DNA from: Synergistaceae bacterium
Lineage (GTDB): Bacteria; Synergistota; Synergistia; Synergistales; Aminobacteriaceae
DNA length: 32,047 nt
Assembly (NCBI GenBank): GCA_022837505.1
Contig: JALHFZ010000012.1
Location: 1-32,047, forward strand
Direction of reading: 5' to 3'
Shown: one piece after another, positions 22,141-30,637 of the stretch
Layout: each line of letters opens with the position of its first letter
How positions within the stretch are numbered: the first letter of the stretch is position 1
Made by a program: the position numbers and the translations under genes
Notes under the pieces: generated by a model
The model's input: the letters and a program-made list of their open reading frames with translations, nothing else
Told to the model about the DNA's origin: nothing
Databases searched by the model: none

Positions 22141-23868
22141 TTACTCCCTTCCGAAAAAAGATTGCAGCTTTCCGCTGTCGAGGGCGAGGACCGTGGGGCG
22201 TCCGTGAGGGCACGTCCAGGGGGCCTCGCAGAGCTGAAGACTGCGCCACAGAGCCAGGGCCTCCGATGGGGAGAGCCGGGTGGTCAGTTTTACCGACAGT
22301 CCGCAGGCGGCGGTGGCGAGCCTCTTCCAGAGGACCTCCTCAAGGGGGGCAGTCCGGTCCTCCGTCCACTCCGTCAGGACCGACCGAAGAAGGCGGAGGG
22401 GGTCCTCGCCGAGCCCTCCGGGGAGGGAGGGGTACCCTTCGAGAAGGAGGCTCCCCTCTTCGGAGGAAAAGGAAAAGCCGATATCCTCCAGGGCCTGCCG
22501 GTGGCCGGAGACCGCAAGGGAGAGGGAGGGGGGGACGGGTAGGGGGAGGGCGCACCGGGAAAGGGTGAGGGAGTCCTTCGAAAGTTTCTGCCCCCGTTCA
22601 TAGCCGATCCGCTCGTGGGCGGCATGGGGGTCCATGAGGGCCACCCCCTCCTCCGTCTCGAAGAGCAGATACCCCGAGGCGATCTGCCCGAGAAACCGGA
22701 TCTCCCCTCCGGAGCTCTCCGGAAAGGGCGAATCTTCTTTCCTTTCCCCTTCCTCGAGAGAGAGGGGAGGGGAACTCACCCTGCCGAAGAGAGACTCCCC
22801 CTCGTCGCGGCCGGCCCTTTCTGAGGGGTATGGCCGCCCTCCCTTGAAGACCCCACCGTGCCCCGCGCCCCTCCCTTTATCCGGGAAAAAATCCCCCGGG
22901 GCGAGGGAGGGAGCCGAGCCGGAGAGGGTCAGCACGGCCTGCTGGACCGTATCGTAGACCTCCCCGGGGTAGCGGAAGCGGATCTCCCACTTGGCGGGGT
23001 GGATGTTCACGTCAAGCAGGTCGGCGGGGAGGGTGAAGAAGAAGACCCAGTTCCCCACCAGGGTTCTGCAGAGAGACCCCGTGGCGCCCCGAAGGAGGGG
23101 GTCGTTCACGGAGCGTCCGTTCACGAAGGTGACGGCGGTGCTCCGGGCTCTTCCGGGGCAGGGCATAAACCAGCTTTCGAGGCTCAGATGGGCCGAGGCG
23201 GTATCGCACCGGCGGATCTTCCCCTCCCCTCCCCAGAGGAGGCGCAGGACATCCTCCCGGCTCCCCTTTCCGGAAGAGGAAAACCCTTTTTTCCCGTCCG
23301 ACTCCTCGGAGAAGGCGACCTCCGGATAGGCTACGGCCATCTCCCGGAGGAAGGAGAAGACCCTCCGGCTTTCGGCGGCAGAGGACTTGAGAAATTTGCG
23401 CCGGGCGGGGAGGTTGTAGAAGAGGTCCTCCACGGAGAGCCTCGTCCCCGGCCTGCAGGGGATGGGGGTGTGGAGCACCTGTTTTCCCCCCTCGATCTTC
23501 AGCAGCCCCCCCGACTCCTCCCCTTCCGCCCGGGAGCGCAGCTCGAAGCGGCTCACGGCGGAGATGCTCGCGAGGGCCTCCCCCCGGAATCCCAGGGAGC
23601 TGACTGCCTCGAGTTCCTCGATGGTTCGGAGCTTGCTCGTGGCGTGGGGGGCCGCGGCGAGGGGAAGCTCATCGAAGGGGATCCCCCTTCCGTTGTCCTC
23701 CACCACGATGCGCATCTTTCCCCCCTCGAAGAGGGAGACCTTAATCTCCGTCGCCCCTCCGTCGAGGGAGTTCTCCACGGCCTCCTTCACCACCGAGAGG
23801 GGGCGTTCCACCACCTCTCCGGCGGCGATCCGGGAGAAAACCTCCTCAGGAAGAAGGGATATTTTCAT
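22141..23868 (-). CDS. mutL: DNA mismatch repair protein MutL (endonuclease type)
   Basis: MutL couples mismatch recognition by MutS to strand incision. The N-terminal GHKL ATPase shows VVKEAVENSLDGG, VEDNGRGI, HATSKL and GFRGEALASIS, then a VTFVNGR strand and LLDVNIHPAK. A low-complexity linker (about residues 325-400) precedes the C-terminal domain. That domain has the endonuclease motif DPHAAHERIGYE (a D-x-HAxxExxxxE pattern), ACGLSVK and CPHGRP. The full set marks a nicking MutL as in organisms without MutH. At 575 residues it is somewhat short, mainly in the linker. The ATG at 23868 overlaps the mutS end by 23 bases. Confidence 0.96.
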   Translation of the reverse strand: MKISLLPEEVFSRIAAGEVVERPLSVVKEAVENSLDGGATEIKVSLFEGGKMRIVVEDNGRGIPFDELPLAAAPHATSKLRTIEELEAVSSLGFRGEALASISAVSRFELRSRAEGEESGGLLKIEGGKQVLHTPIPCRPGTRLSVEDLFYNLPARRKFLKSSAAESRRVFSFLREMAVAYPEVAFSEESDGKKGFSSSGKGSREDVLRLLWGGEGKIRRCDTASAHLSLESWFMPCPGRARSTAVTFVNGRSVNDPLLRGATGSLCRTLVGNWVFFFTLPADLLDVNIHPAKWEIRFRYPGEVYDTVQQAVLTLSGSAPSLAPGDFFPDKGRGAGHGGVFKGGRPYPSERAGRDEGESLFGRVSSPPLSLEEGERKEDSPFPESSGGEIRFLGQIASGYLLFETEEGVALMDPHAAHERIGYERGQKLSKDSLTLSRCALPLPVPPSLSLAVSGHRQALEDIGFSFSSEEGSLLLEGYPSLPGGLGEDPLRLLRSVLTEWTEDRTAPLEEVLWKRLATAACGLSVKLTTRLSPSEALALWRSLQLCEAPWTCPHGRPTVLALDSGKLQSFFGRE

Positions 23869-26434
23869 TTCGAAGCACCTCCCTGCTCTTTTCCCTCAGG
23901 GAATAGAGAAGCTCCAGGGCCCGGAAGGGGGTGAGCCCGTCGGGGTCCGTCTCGGCAAGCTCCTCAAGGATCCCCTGGCGGGCCGAATCGAAGAGCTTCA
24001 TCTGCCGCCCCTCATCGGCCGGCCTCTTTTTCCTTGCCATGCTCCCCGTCCGTTCTTCCTTCTCGAAGCGCTTCAGCAGGTCGAAGGCCCGCTTGAGCAC
24101 GGGCCTGGGGAGCCCCGCGAGACGGGCGACCTCGATTCCGTAGGAGCGGTCGGCGCTCCCCCTGACCACCTGGTGGAGGAAGAAAATCTCTCCCCCCTCC
24201 TCCTTGACTGCCATGGAGAGATTGACTATGGAGGGGAAGCGCTCCTCCAGGCAGGTAAGCTCATGGAAATGGGTGGCGAAAAGGACCTTGGGGAGGCAGC
24301 CGCACCCCTCGGCAAGGTGTTCAAGGACGGCCCAGGCGATGCTCATGCCGTCGTAGGTGGACGTCCCCCGCCCCACCTCGTCAAGGATGACGAGGCTTCT
24401 GTCCGTGAGGTTCGACAGAATGGAGGCGGTCTCCACCATCTCCACCATGAAGGTGCTGCTCCCCCGGGCGAGGTCGTCCCGGGCGCCGATGCGGGTGAAG
24501 ATCCTGTCGAAGAGCCCCATCCGGGCCGACTCTGCCGGGATGAAGCTTCCCATCTGGGCGAGGAGGATCAGCAGGGCGGCCGTCCGGAGGTAGGTGGACT
24601 TTCCCGCCATGTTCGGGCCGGTGAGAAGGACGATCCGTTTTCCGTCCCCCTCAAGGGAGTAGGAGTTCGGCACGAAGGGGGAATCGGTGAGGATCTGCTC
24701 CACCACGGGATGTCTCCCCCCCGTGACGAAGAAATCTCCCGAGTCGTCCAGCTCCGGGCGGACATACCCCCGCTCCCGGGCGACCTCCGCCAGGGAGGCG
24801 AGGACGTCGAGGGAGGCGAGGGATTCTCCCAGGGCCTGAAGGCCTTCAAGGAAGAACGCCGCCTCCTGCCTCAGCCGGTCGTAGAGCTCCCCCTCCCGCC
24901 GGGAGATCTCCTCCCCCGCGCGGTTCATCTTCTCCTCGAAGGTCTTCATCTCAGGGGTGACGAACCGCTCGGCGTTCACGAGGGTCTGCTTCCGCTGAAA
25001 GTCCCCGGGAACGGAGGAAAGCGCTCCCCGGCTCACCTCAAGGTAATATCCGTATATTTTGTTGAACCCGGCCTTGAGGCGGGATATCCCCGTCTCGGCC
25101 CGCACTCTTTCAAGATAGGCCTCAAGCCAGTCCGTCGCCCCGGTCTCCACGGCCCTCCATTCGTCAAGCTCCGGGTCGAACCCCCGCCGGATGATCCCCC
25201 CCGAAGCAGGATTCCGGGGCAGATCCTCTTCGAGGGCCTCGTTCAAAAGATCACCAAGGGGTGAGAAATCCGGAAGATCCTTTATCCAGGGGGAGAGAGC
25301 CCCTTCGCAGAGGGGGAGGAGGGAGGGAAGGAGGCGGAGGGTATCCCGAAGGGCCCCCATATCCCGGGGGGTTCCCGTACCGAGGGAGAGGCGGGACGTG
25401 GCCCGCTGAATATCCCTGCATTCACCGAGAAGATTGCGCAGGCTTCTCCGCCTGTCCCCTTCGGCGAGAAGAAATTCCACGGAATCGTGGCGGATCTTCA
25501 AGGGGTCGGCGTGCAGGAGGGGGCGGAGGATCCACTCCCGGAGCATCCTTTTTCCCATGGCATTTCTGCAGCGGTTAAGGCACGAAAAAAGCGAAGGCCC
25601 TTCCTCGTCCACAAGTTCGAGATGTTCCGCCGTGGCCCCGTCGAGAAGGAGGTGCTCCCTCGACAGAAGGGGGTGAACCCGCCGGACGTGGTCCACCGCT
25701 CCGAACTGGGTCTCCGAGAGATACCGCAGGGCTGCGGCGGCGCACCCAGCCTCGGGGGAATCGTCCCGCACGCCGAAGGTCCCGAGGGAGGCCACCTTCC
25801 AGGTCTGCTTCAGAAGGCGGGTTCCTGAGAGAGGAGAGAAGAATTCCTTCGGACGGGGGAGGAGGAAGAATTCCCCGGCGAGGGGGAAGTCCTTCGGAAG
25901 GGAGAAGCCTGAAGGGACGAGCAGCTCCCCCGGAGCGAAGGACCCAAGAATGGAGAGGGCCTCGGAGGGGGGGAAGAGCCCCGCCTCGAGCCGTCCGGTC
26001 TCTACGGAGAGGAGGGCGAGGGCGTAGAACTCCCCCGAGGGGATAAGGGCCGCAAGGTGCCCCCCCGTTCCGGCCTCCTCGGGGACGTAGGTTCCCGGAG
26101 TGACGATCCGCACGACCTTCCGCTCCACGAGGGTTCTGCCGTCCGGTTCGGTTATCTGGTCGCAGATGGCCACGCTGCACCCGGCCCTCACGAGCCGGGC
26201 GAGATAGGGCTGCATGGAGTGCCAGGGAACTCCCGCCATGGGGATGCTTTTGTCGGGGTCCCGGGCGGTGAGGGTGATGTCCAGTATCTCCGAGGCCTTC
26301 CGGGCGTCGTCGAAGAACATCTCGTAAAAATCCCCCATGCGGAAGAAAAGGATGCAGTGGGGGTATTTCTCCTTCCATTCAAGGTACTGGGAGAGCATGG
26401 GGGTGACCTTCACTCCCGGCGGAAGTCCCCTCAT
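23846..26434 (-). CDS. mutS: DNA mismatch repair protein MutS
   Basis: MutS recognises mismatches. The 862-residue protein has the mismatch-binding domain with the Phe-x-Glu reading wedge (GDFYEMFF, early in the protein) and connector, lever and clamp regions. The ATPase shows a GPNMAGKSTYLR Walker A (roughly residue 610), LVILDEVGRGTSTYDG and ATHFHEL. A helix-turn-helix dimerisation tail follows, rich in KRA and KRF patterns. The start ATG at 26434 overlaps the yqgF stop in an ATGA, so the two are co-translated. Length is normal. Confidence 0.97.
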   Translation of the reverse strand: MRGLPPGVKVTPMLSQYLEWKEKYPHCILFFRMGDFYEMFFDDARKASEILDITLTARDPDKSIPMAGVPWHSMQPYLARLVRAGCSVAICDQITEPDGRTLVERKVVRIVTPGTYVPEEAGTGGHLAALIPSGEFYALALLSVETGRLEAGLFPPSEALSILGSFAPGELLVPSGFSLPKDFPLAGEFFLLPRPKEFFSPLSGTRLLKQTWKVASLGTFGVRDDSPEAGCAAAALRYLSETQFGAVDHVRRVHPLLSREHLLLDGATAEHLELVDEEGPSLFSCLNRCRNAMGKRMLREWILRPLLHADPLKIRHDSVEFLLAEGDRRRSLRNLLGECRDIQRATSRLSLGTGTPRDMGALRDTLRLLPSLLPLCEGALSPWIKDLPDFSPLGDLLNEALEEDLPRNPASGGIIRRGFDPELDEWRAVETGATDWLEAYLERVRAETGISRLKAGFNKIYGYYLEVSRGALSSVPGDFQRKQTLVNAERFVTPEMKTFEEKMNRAGEEISRREGELYDRLRQEAAFFLEGLQALGESLASLDVLASLAEVARERGYVRPELDDSGDFFVTGGRHPVVEQILTDSPFVPNSYSLEGDGKRIVLLTGPNMAGKSTYLRTAALLILLAQMGSFIPAESARMGLFDRIFTRIGARDDLARGSSTFMVEMVETASILSNLTDRSLVILDEVGRGTSTYDGMSIAWAVLEHLAEGCGCLPKVLFATHFHELTCLEERFPSIVNLSMAVKEEGGEIFFLHQVVRGSADRSYGIEVARLAGLPRPVLKRAFDLLKRFEKEERTGSMARKKRPADEGRQMKLFDSARQGILEELAETDPDGLTPFRALELLYSLREKSREVLRNENIPSS

Positions 26435-26853
26435 TCTTGCTCTCTCCCCGCCCGGTCGAGCCAGCTCTGGAGGATCAGGGCGGCGGCCACCTGGTCGACC
26501 TTCCCTTTTCTCCCCTTCCGGGAGACATTGGCCTCGATGAGGACCTGCTGGGCCATGACGGTGGAATACCGCTCGTCATGAAGGATCACTTCCGCATCGG
26601 GGTATCGTTCCGACAGGGTTTTGGCCTGCTCCTCTATCCGCAGAGCCTCCGGCCCCTTCTGCCCTGTAGTCCGCACGGGAACGCCGATGAGGAGGACGGA
26701 GGGTGTGTAGCGGGCCATCAGGTCGTCAAGCTCCTTCTCCCATTCCCCCTCGGCGGAGAGGACGGCGATCCCCGTGGCGAACATTCCGAGGGGGTCGCTC
26801 ACGGCGACCCCGATCCGGACGGTCCCCATGTCGAGGGCGAGGATCCGTCTCAT
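26431..26853 (-). CDS. yqgF: Putative pre-16S rRNA nuclease / Holliday junction resolvase-like (YqgF, RuvX)
   Basis: This 140-residue RNase H-fold protein has LALDMGTVRIGVAVSDP (first acidic residue), LLIGVPVRTTG, ILHDERYSTVMAQ and the KVDQVAAALILQSWL end, which are all family hallmarks. The family is implicated in 5' maturation of 16S rRNA. Its ATG overlaps the alaS stop in an ATGA, and its own stop overlaps the mutS start in the same way. The alaS-yqgF order is widespread in bacteria. Confidence 0.94.
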   Translation of the reverse strand: MRRILALDMGTVRIGVAVSDPLGMFATGIAVLSAEGEWEKELDDLMARYTPSVLLIGVPVRTTGQKGPEALRIEEQAKTLSERYPDAEVILHDERYSTVMAQQVLIEANVSRKGRKGKVDQVAAALILQSWLDRAGREQE

Positions 26854-29501
26854 CCTTTTGTAATCTGCCCCTCCGCCAGGGAGAGAAAGGCCTGGTACAC
26901 CCCGTCGAGAAGGGAGGGATCCTTCCCCCCTCCCTGGGCGAGGTTTGGCCGTCCTCCTCCTCCGCCGCCGAAACGGGCAGAGGCCTCCTTCACGATCTTC
27001 CCTGCGGAGATGCCCTTCTTCACTGCCTCTTCGTCGGCCATGGCCACGAGGATGACGTTCTCCCCCTCCGCGGAGGCGAGGAGGATCACGATCCCCTCCC
27101 CCCGGGAGGCCTTTTTCACCCGGTCTCCCATCTCCCGGAGGGTATCGGCGGAGACGCCGTCAAACCGGCCCCAGACTGCCTCCAGGCCGGAGGAAAGGAT
27201 TTCCTTCTTCACGGCGCTGTCGAGGGAGGCCCGGAGATTGGCCGCCCGCACCTCGTCGACCCTCCGGGCGAGGGTCTTCACCTCGTCCTGAAGGCGCTCC
27301 ACCCTTGGCAGAACCGCCTCCTCCTCCACGGAAAGGAGGGCTCCCAGCCGGCCCATTCTCTGGGAGAGACGCTGAAAATGCCTCAGGGCTTCCCTCCCCG
27401 TGACGGCGGTGATCCGCCTTGTCCCCGAGCCGATTCCCTCCTCCCGGAGGATCTTGAAGAGGCCGATCTCCCCGGTGGAAAGGGCATGAAGCCCGCCGCA
27501 CAGCTCGACGGAGAAGGAGGGGATCCGCACTATCCGCACCTTTTCACCGTACTTCTCCTCGAAGAGGGCCTTGGCTCCGCAGGCCCGGGCCTCCTCCATG
27601 GACCCCTCGGAAATCTCAAGGGGGATATTGGCAAGGATTTTTTCGTTGACCTCCTCCTCCACGGAGAGGATCTGCTCTTCCGAGAGGGGTTCGAAATGGG
27701 TGAAGTCGAAGCGGAGGAACCCCTCTCCCACGAGAGACCCCGACTGGCGGACGTGCCCCCCCAGTATCCTCCCGAGGGCCTCGTGAAGAAGATGGGTAGC
27801 CGTGTGATTTCTCCGGATGGCCCTCTGGCGGTCCGTATTCACCTCCGAGCGGAGGGTGTCCCCCGCTGAGAGGGTCCCCGAGAGGACCTTCACCCGGTGA
27901 ACCGCAAGCCCCCGGCCCCGGACCACCGTGTCGAGGACCGAAGCCTTCCCCTCGAGGGAGGAGAGGGTTCCCCGGTCTCCCACCTGGCCGCCTTTCTCGG
28001 CGTAAAAGGGTGTGCTGTCCAGAAGGACCTCCCCCTCGTCCCCTTCTTCCAGGGCGGACACCTCTTCACCGTTCATCACAAGGGCGGTCACCCGGGAGGT
28101 ACCCTCCCCTTCCCCCCCTGACGAGTAGGGGGTCTCTCCCAGGCGTTCGCTCAGGTCGGACCAGACGTCCCCTGCCATTTCACTTCGCTTCTGCTTGCTC
28201 GCCCCCCGGGCCCGCTCCCGCTGGGCGGTCATCTGCCGGTTGAACCCCTCCCGGTCCACGGCAAGCCCCCGCTCCTCCACTATCTCGGCGGTCAGCTCAA
28301 GGGGAAAGCCGTAGGTGTCGTAGAGGGCGAAGGCCACATCCCCGGGAAGCACTCCCCTCCCCGAGGAAGCGAGGCGAGAGATCTCCCCCTCGAGAAGCTC
28401 CGTCCCCGACTGAAGGGTGCGGTCGAAGCGCTTCTCCTCCACCTCGATGATGGATTGAATGGTAAGAAGGTTGTCCGCCAGTTCCCGGTAGGGGTCCTGC
28501 ATCAGCTCAAGGACGTCGGGAAGAAAGTCGAGGAGGAAGGGACGGTTTACTCCGAGGAGGCGGCCGAACCGTTCGGCCCTCCTCAGAAGGCGGCGGAGGA
28601 CGTACCCCCGACCCTCGTTGGAGGGGAGGATGCCGTCGGCGATCATGAAGGCCACGGAGCGGACGTGGTCGGCGATGACCCGCACGGCGAGGTCCGTCTT
28701 GGGGCTGTCCCCGTAGTTCACTCCCCCAAGGGCGCAGGCCCGGTCGATGAGGGGCTTGAAGAGATCCGTCTCGAAATCGGTACGCACCCGCTGAACGATG
28801 GAGGTCAGCCGTTCGAGGCCCATCCCCGTGTCGATGTTCTTCTTCGGCAGGGGAACGAGGGTCCCGTCCTTCTGAAGGTCGAACTGGGTGAAGACGAGGT
28901 TCCATATCTCAAGGTACCGGTCGCAGCTGCACCCCACAGCGCAGCCGGGCTTTCCGCATGAAAACGCCGGCCCCTGGTCGTACATGATCTCCGAGCACGG
29001 ACCGCAGGGCCCCTGGCTCCCCATGAACCAGAAGTTGTCGTCCCTGTCGAAGCGGAAAATGCGGTCCTCGGGGACGCCCACGAGGTTCCTCCAGGCATGG
29101 TACGCTTCCTCGTCGTCCTTGTAGATGGTGACGGAGAGGCGTTCCGGCTCGAGGCCGATGACCTCCGTGAGGAACTCCCACCCCCAGGTGATGGCCTCTT
29201 TCTTGAAATAATCCCCCCAGGCGAAGTTCCCCAGCATCTCGAAGAAGGTATGGTGCCGGGCCGTCCGGCCGACGTTTTCGATGTCGTTGGTGCGGACGCA
29301 CTTCTGGGAGGTGACCGCCCTTGGGGTGGCGGGTTTTTCGATCCCCAGATACCAGGGCTTGAAGGGGACCATCCCCGCTATGGTGAACAGAAGGGAAGGG
29401 TCATCCGGTATGAGGGAAAAGCTGGGATAGTGGGTGCTCCCCTTTGACACCCAAAAGTCTATGAATAAGGAACGGATTTCCTTGCCAGATCGCCACTTCA
29501 T
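26850..29501 (-). CDS. alaS: Alanyl-tRNA synthetase
   Basis: This class II synthetase charges tRNA-Ala. The 883-residue protein has the N-terminal catalytic domain (FIDFWVSKGSTHYPS, GMVPFKPWYLG, RTARHHTFFEMLGN). The editing domain has HTATHLLHEAL and the CGGLH zinc residues. The C-Ala domain ends with the glycine-rich ARFGGGGGGRPNLAQGGG segment. The ATG at 29501 has GGGGAGG ten bases upstream. It is the first gene of the alaS-yqgF-mutS-mutL-miaA-ispH-rpsA run. No T-box structure is visible in the roughly 100-base leader. Confidence 0.97.
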   Translation of the reverse strand: MKWRSGKEIRSLFIDFWVSKGSTHYPSFSLIPDDPSLLFTIAGMVPFKPWYLGIEKPATPRAVTSQKCVRTNDIENVGRTARHHTFFEMLGNFAWGDYFKKEAITWGWEFLTEVIGLEPERLSVTIYKDDEEAYHAWRNLVGVPEDRIFRFDRDDNFWFMGSQGPCGPCSEIMYDQGPAFSCGKPGCAVGCSCDRYLEIWNLVFTQFDLQKDGTLVPLPKKNIDTGMGLERLTSIVQRVRTDFETDLFKPLIDRACALGGVNYGDSPKTDLAVRVIADHVRSVAFMIADGILPSNEGRGYVLRRLLRRAERFGRLLGVNRPFLLDFLPDVLELMQDPYRELADNLLTIQSIIEVEEKRFDRTLQSGTELLEGEISRLASSGRGVLPGDVAFALYDTYGFPLELTAEIVEERGLAVDREGFNRQMTAQRERARGASKQKRSEMAGDVWSDLSERLGETPYSSGGEGEGTSRVTALVMNGEEVSALEEGDEGEVLLDSTPFYAEKGGQVGDRGTLSSLEGKASVLDTVVRGRGLAVHRVKVLSGTLSAGDTLRSEVNTDRQRAIRRNHTATHLLHEALGRILGGHVRQSGSLVGEGFLRFDFTHFEPLSEEQILSVEEEVNEKILANIPLEISEGSMEEARACGAKALFEEKYGEKVRIVRIPSFSVELCGGLHALSTGEIGLFKILREEGIGSGTRRITAVTGREALRHFQRLSQRMGRLGALLSVEEEAVLPRVERLQDEVKTLARRVDEVRAANLRASLDSAVKKEILSSGLEAVWGRFDGVSADTLREMGDRVKKASRGEGIVILLASAEGENVILVAMADEEAVKKGISAGKIVKEASARFGGGGGGRPNLAQGGGKDPSLLDGVYQAFLSLAEGQITKG

Positions 29502-29608
29502 GAATAATTTTCCTCCCCCGAATGTCGGTTTCCCTTGATATATTCCCTGCCGCCCCCTGCATCTGCTCCGGGCAGGTCAAGGGAACAGGTATTTTCCTCA
29601 AAACTACT

Positions 29609-29636
29609 ATAATACACGTACCATCTCCCATTGCAA
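29609..29636 (-). promoter_or_regulatory. Sigma-70 type promoter of the alaS operon
   Basis: On the minus strand there is -35 TTGCAA (29631-29636), a 16-base spacer and -10 TATTAT (29609-29614). Transcription would begin near 29602, leaving a leader of about 100 bases before alaS. It is the only good promoter seen upstream of the seven-gene run. The 313-base gap 29502-29814 otherwise holds only the divergent plus-strand signals listed separately. Confidence 0.7.
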
Positions 29637-29676
29637 GGCTTTTTCCGCAGTCCGCGGGCAATACCCCCTGCGCTGC

Positions 29677-29694
29677 TTCTGAAATTTATCAGAA
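29677..29694. repeat. Inverted repeat, operator-like
   Basis: The arms TTCTGA and TCAGAA are perfectly complementary and separated by AATTTA. The site lies between the divergent alaS promoter and the plus-strand promoter of the exported-protein pair. A bound regulator is only a possibility. Confidence 0.35.
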
Positions 29695-29720
29695 TGTATC
29701 GAAAGAGAAAGCCCGGCTTA

Positions 29721-29729
29721 TGGTAGAAT
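29721..29729 (+). promoter_or_regulatory. Possible extended -10 promoter for the exported-protein pair
   Basis: TGGTAGAAT fits an extended -10 element (TG, one base, then TAGAAT). The -35 position is poor (GAAAGA). It lies about 85 bases upstream of the ATG at 29815. Confidence 0.4.
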
Positions 29730-29814
29730 TTTTCTCAGAAGTCCGAATTTCCGCCTCATCACCTTATCAGAAAAAATATGGTGCAGTATTCAAAGGAATC
29801 GGGGTGAAGGGATA

Positions 29815-30612
29815 ATGAACCGGCTGTTCTGTTTTTTTTCCGGCAAATCTTTAAGAAAAACGGGGTTTCTCCTCCTCATGCTAACCCTTTTAACCTTCTG
29901 CCGCGGGGCGGTCGCTCAGGGAAAAGATGCCTCCCTCAGGCCCTCTGATTCGGCCCTTCTAAGCCGGATCGCGGTTCTTGAAGAGGCCCTCTTTTTCCGC
30001 AGGGAGGGGCTCCGGAAGGAGGAGGAAAGGGATATTCCCGGCGCCATGGAGGCCTTCGCTAAAAGCCTTGCCCTCTGCCCCGACACTGAACTTGAAAGGA
30101 GAATGCGTTCCTGGCGGCCTGATCTTCAGCCCCTGAGAGACCGGATCGCCTTCCTTGAAAGCCTTCTCGCGGCGCAGAAGCCGGGAGAGGAGAAAATTTC
30201 CTCCCTGCCGCCCGGACTTCCTGCTCTTCCGGAGGATTCGCCGGGGGGGAGGGATACCGCCGACTGGAGGACCTACCCCGATCTTCCGGCCGAAAAAAAG
30301 GCCATCGAAGAATCCCTGAGGGGTTTCAGAAATGCCCTCACGGCCGGAGACATCGCCGGGGCGAGCGGATTCGTGGATGAAAGCTGCAGGGAGGTCTACG
30401 CCGCCCTCTTTGAGCAGAAACCCGAGGCAATGCCCTCCTTCGCCGATCTCCTTGAAAAGGCGAATATGAGCTTCATGAGCGCCCCCGAAAATGCCGACCC
30501 CGGAACCTCCAGCACCCTCCGGACCTCCGAGTACGCCGTGGATGTGGGGGGTTTTATCTTCTATGTGCGATGGATGAAGAGGGACGGTAAATGGGTACTC
30601 TTCGACTTTTAA
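29815..30612 (+). CDS. Exported protein of unknown function
   Basis: I do not recognise this 265-residue protein with confidence. It starts with a basic segment and a hydrophobic signal (about residues 14-34, cleavage expected after AVA). A helical region with tetratricopeptide-like spacing follows (about 45-100; IPGAMEAFAKSLALCP resembles a TPR helix pair). Then comes a proline-rich linker (about 125-150) and a C-terminal alpha/beta region from EKKAIEESLRGFRNALTAGD to the end. That last part has the look of an NTF2-like fold, finishing with FIFYVRWMKRDGKWVLFDF. No catalytic motif is seen. AAGGG lies a few bases before the ATG. It ends 25 bases before the phospholipase-like gene and is probably co-transcribed with it. 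Confidence 0.75.
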   Translation: MNRLFCFFSGKSLRKTGFLLLMLTLLTFCRGAVAQGKDASLRPSDSALLSRIAVLEEALFFRREGLRKEEERDIPGAMEAFAKSLALCPDTELERRMRSWRPDLQPLRDRIAFLESLLAAQKPGEEKISSLPPGLPALPEDSPGGRDTADWRTYPDLPAEKKAIEESLRGFRNALTAGDIAGASGFVDESCREVYAALFEQKPEAMPSFADLLEKANMSFMSAPENADPGTSSTLRTSEYAVDVGGFIFYVRWMKRDGKWVLFDF

Positions 30613-30637
30613 CCCCGGAGAAAGGAGGAAAGGATCA

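Noticed and set aside
23462..25264. 600-codon open frame on the plus strand, antisense to mutL and mutS
   Set aside because: Low-complexity Pro/Arg/Gly/Glu-rich composition, no family motif and no ribosome site; it mirrors the codon phase of GC-rich genes on the other strand, which are unambiguous MutL and MutS.
29502..29603. T-box leader for alaS
   Set aside because: The leader from the predicted start is only about 100 bases, too short for a T-box, and no terminator/antiterminator or T-box core was seen.
29522..29815. 97-codon plus-strand open frame in the alaS upstream gap
   Set aside because: No ribosome site, no motif, overlaps the alaS promoter and appears only because the intergenic region is short and lacks stops.
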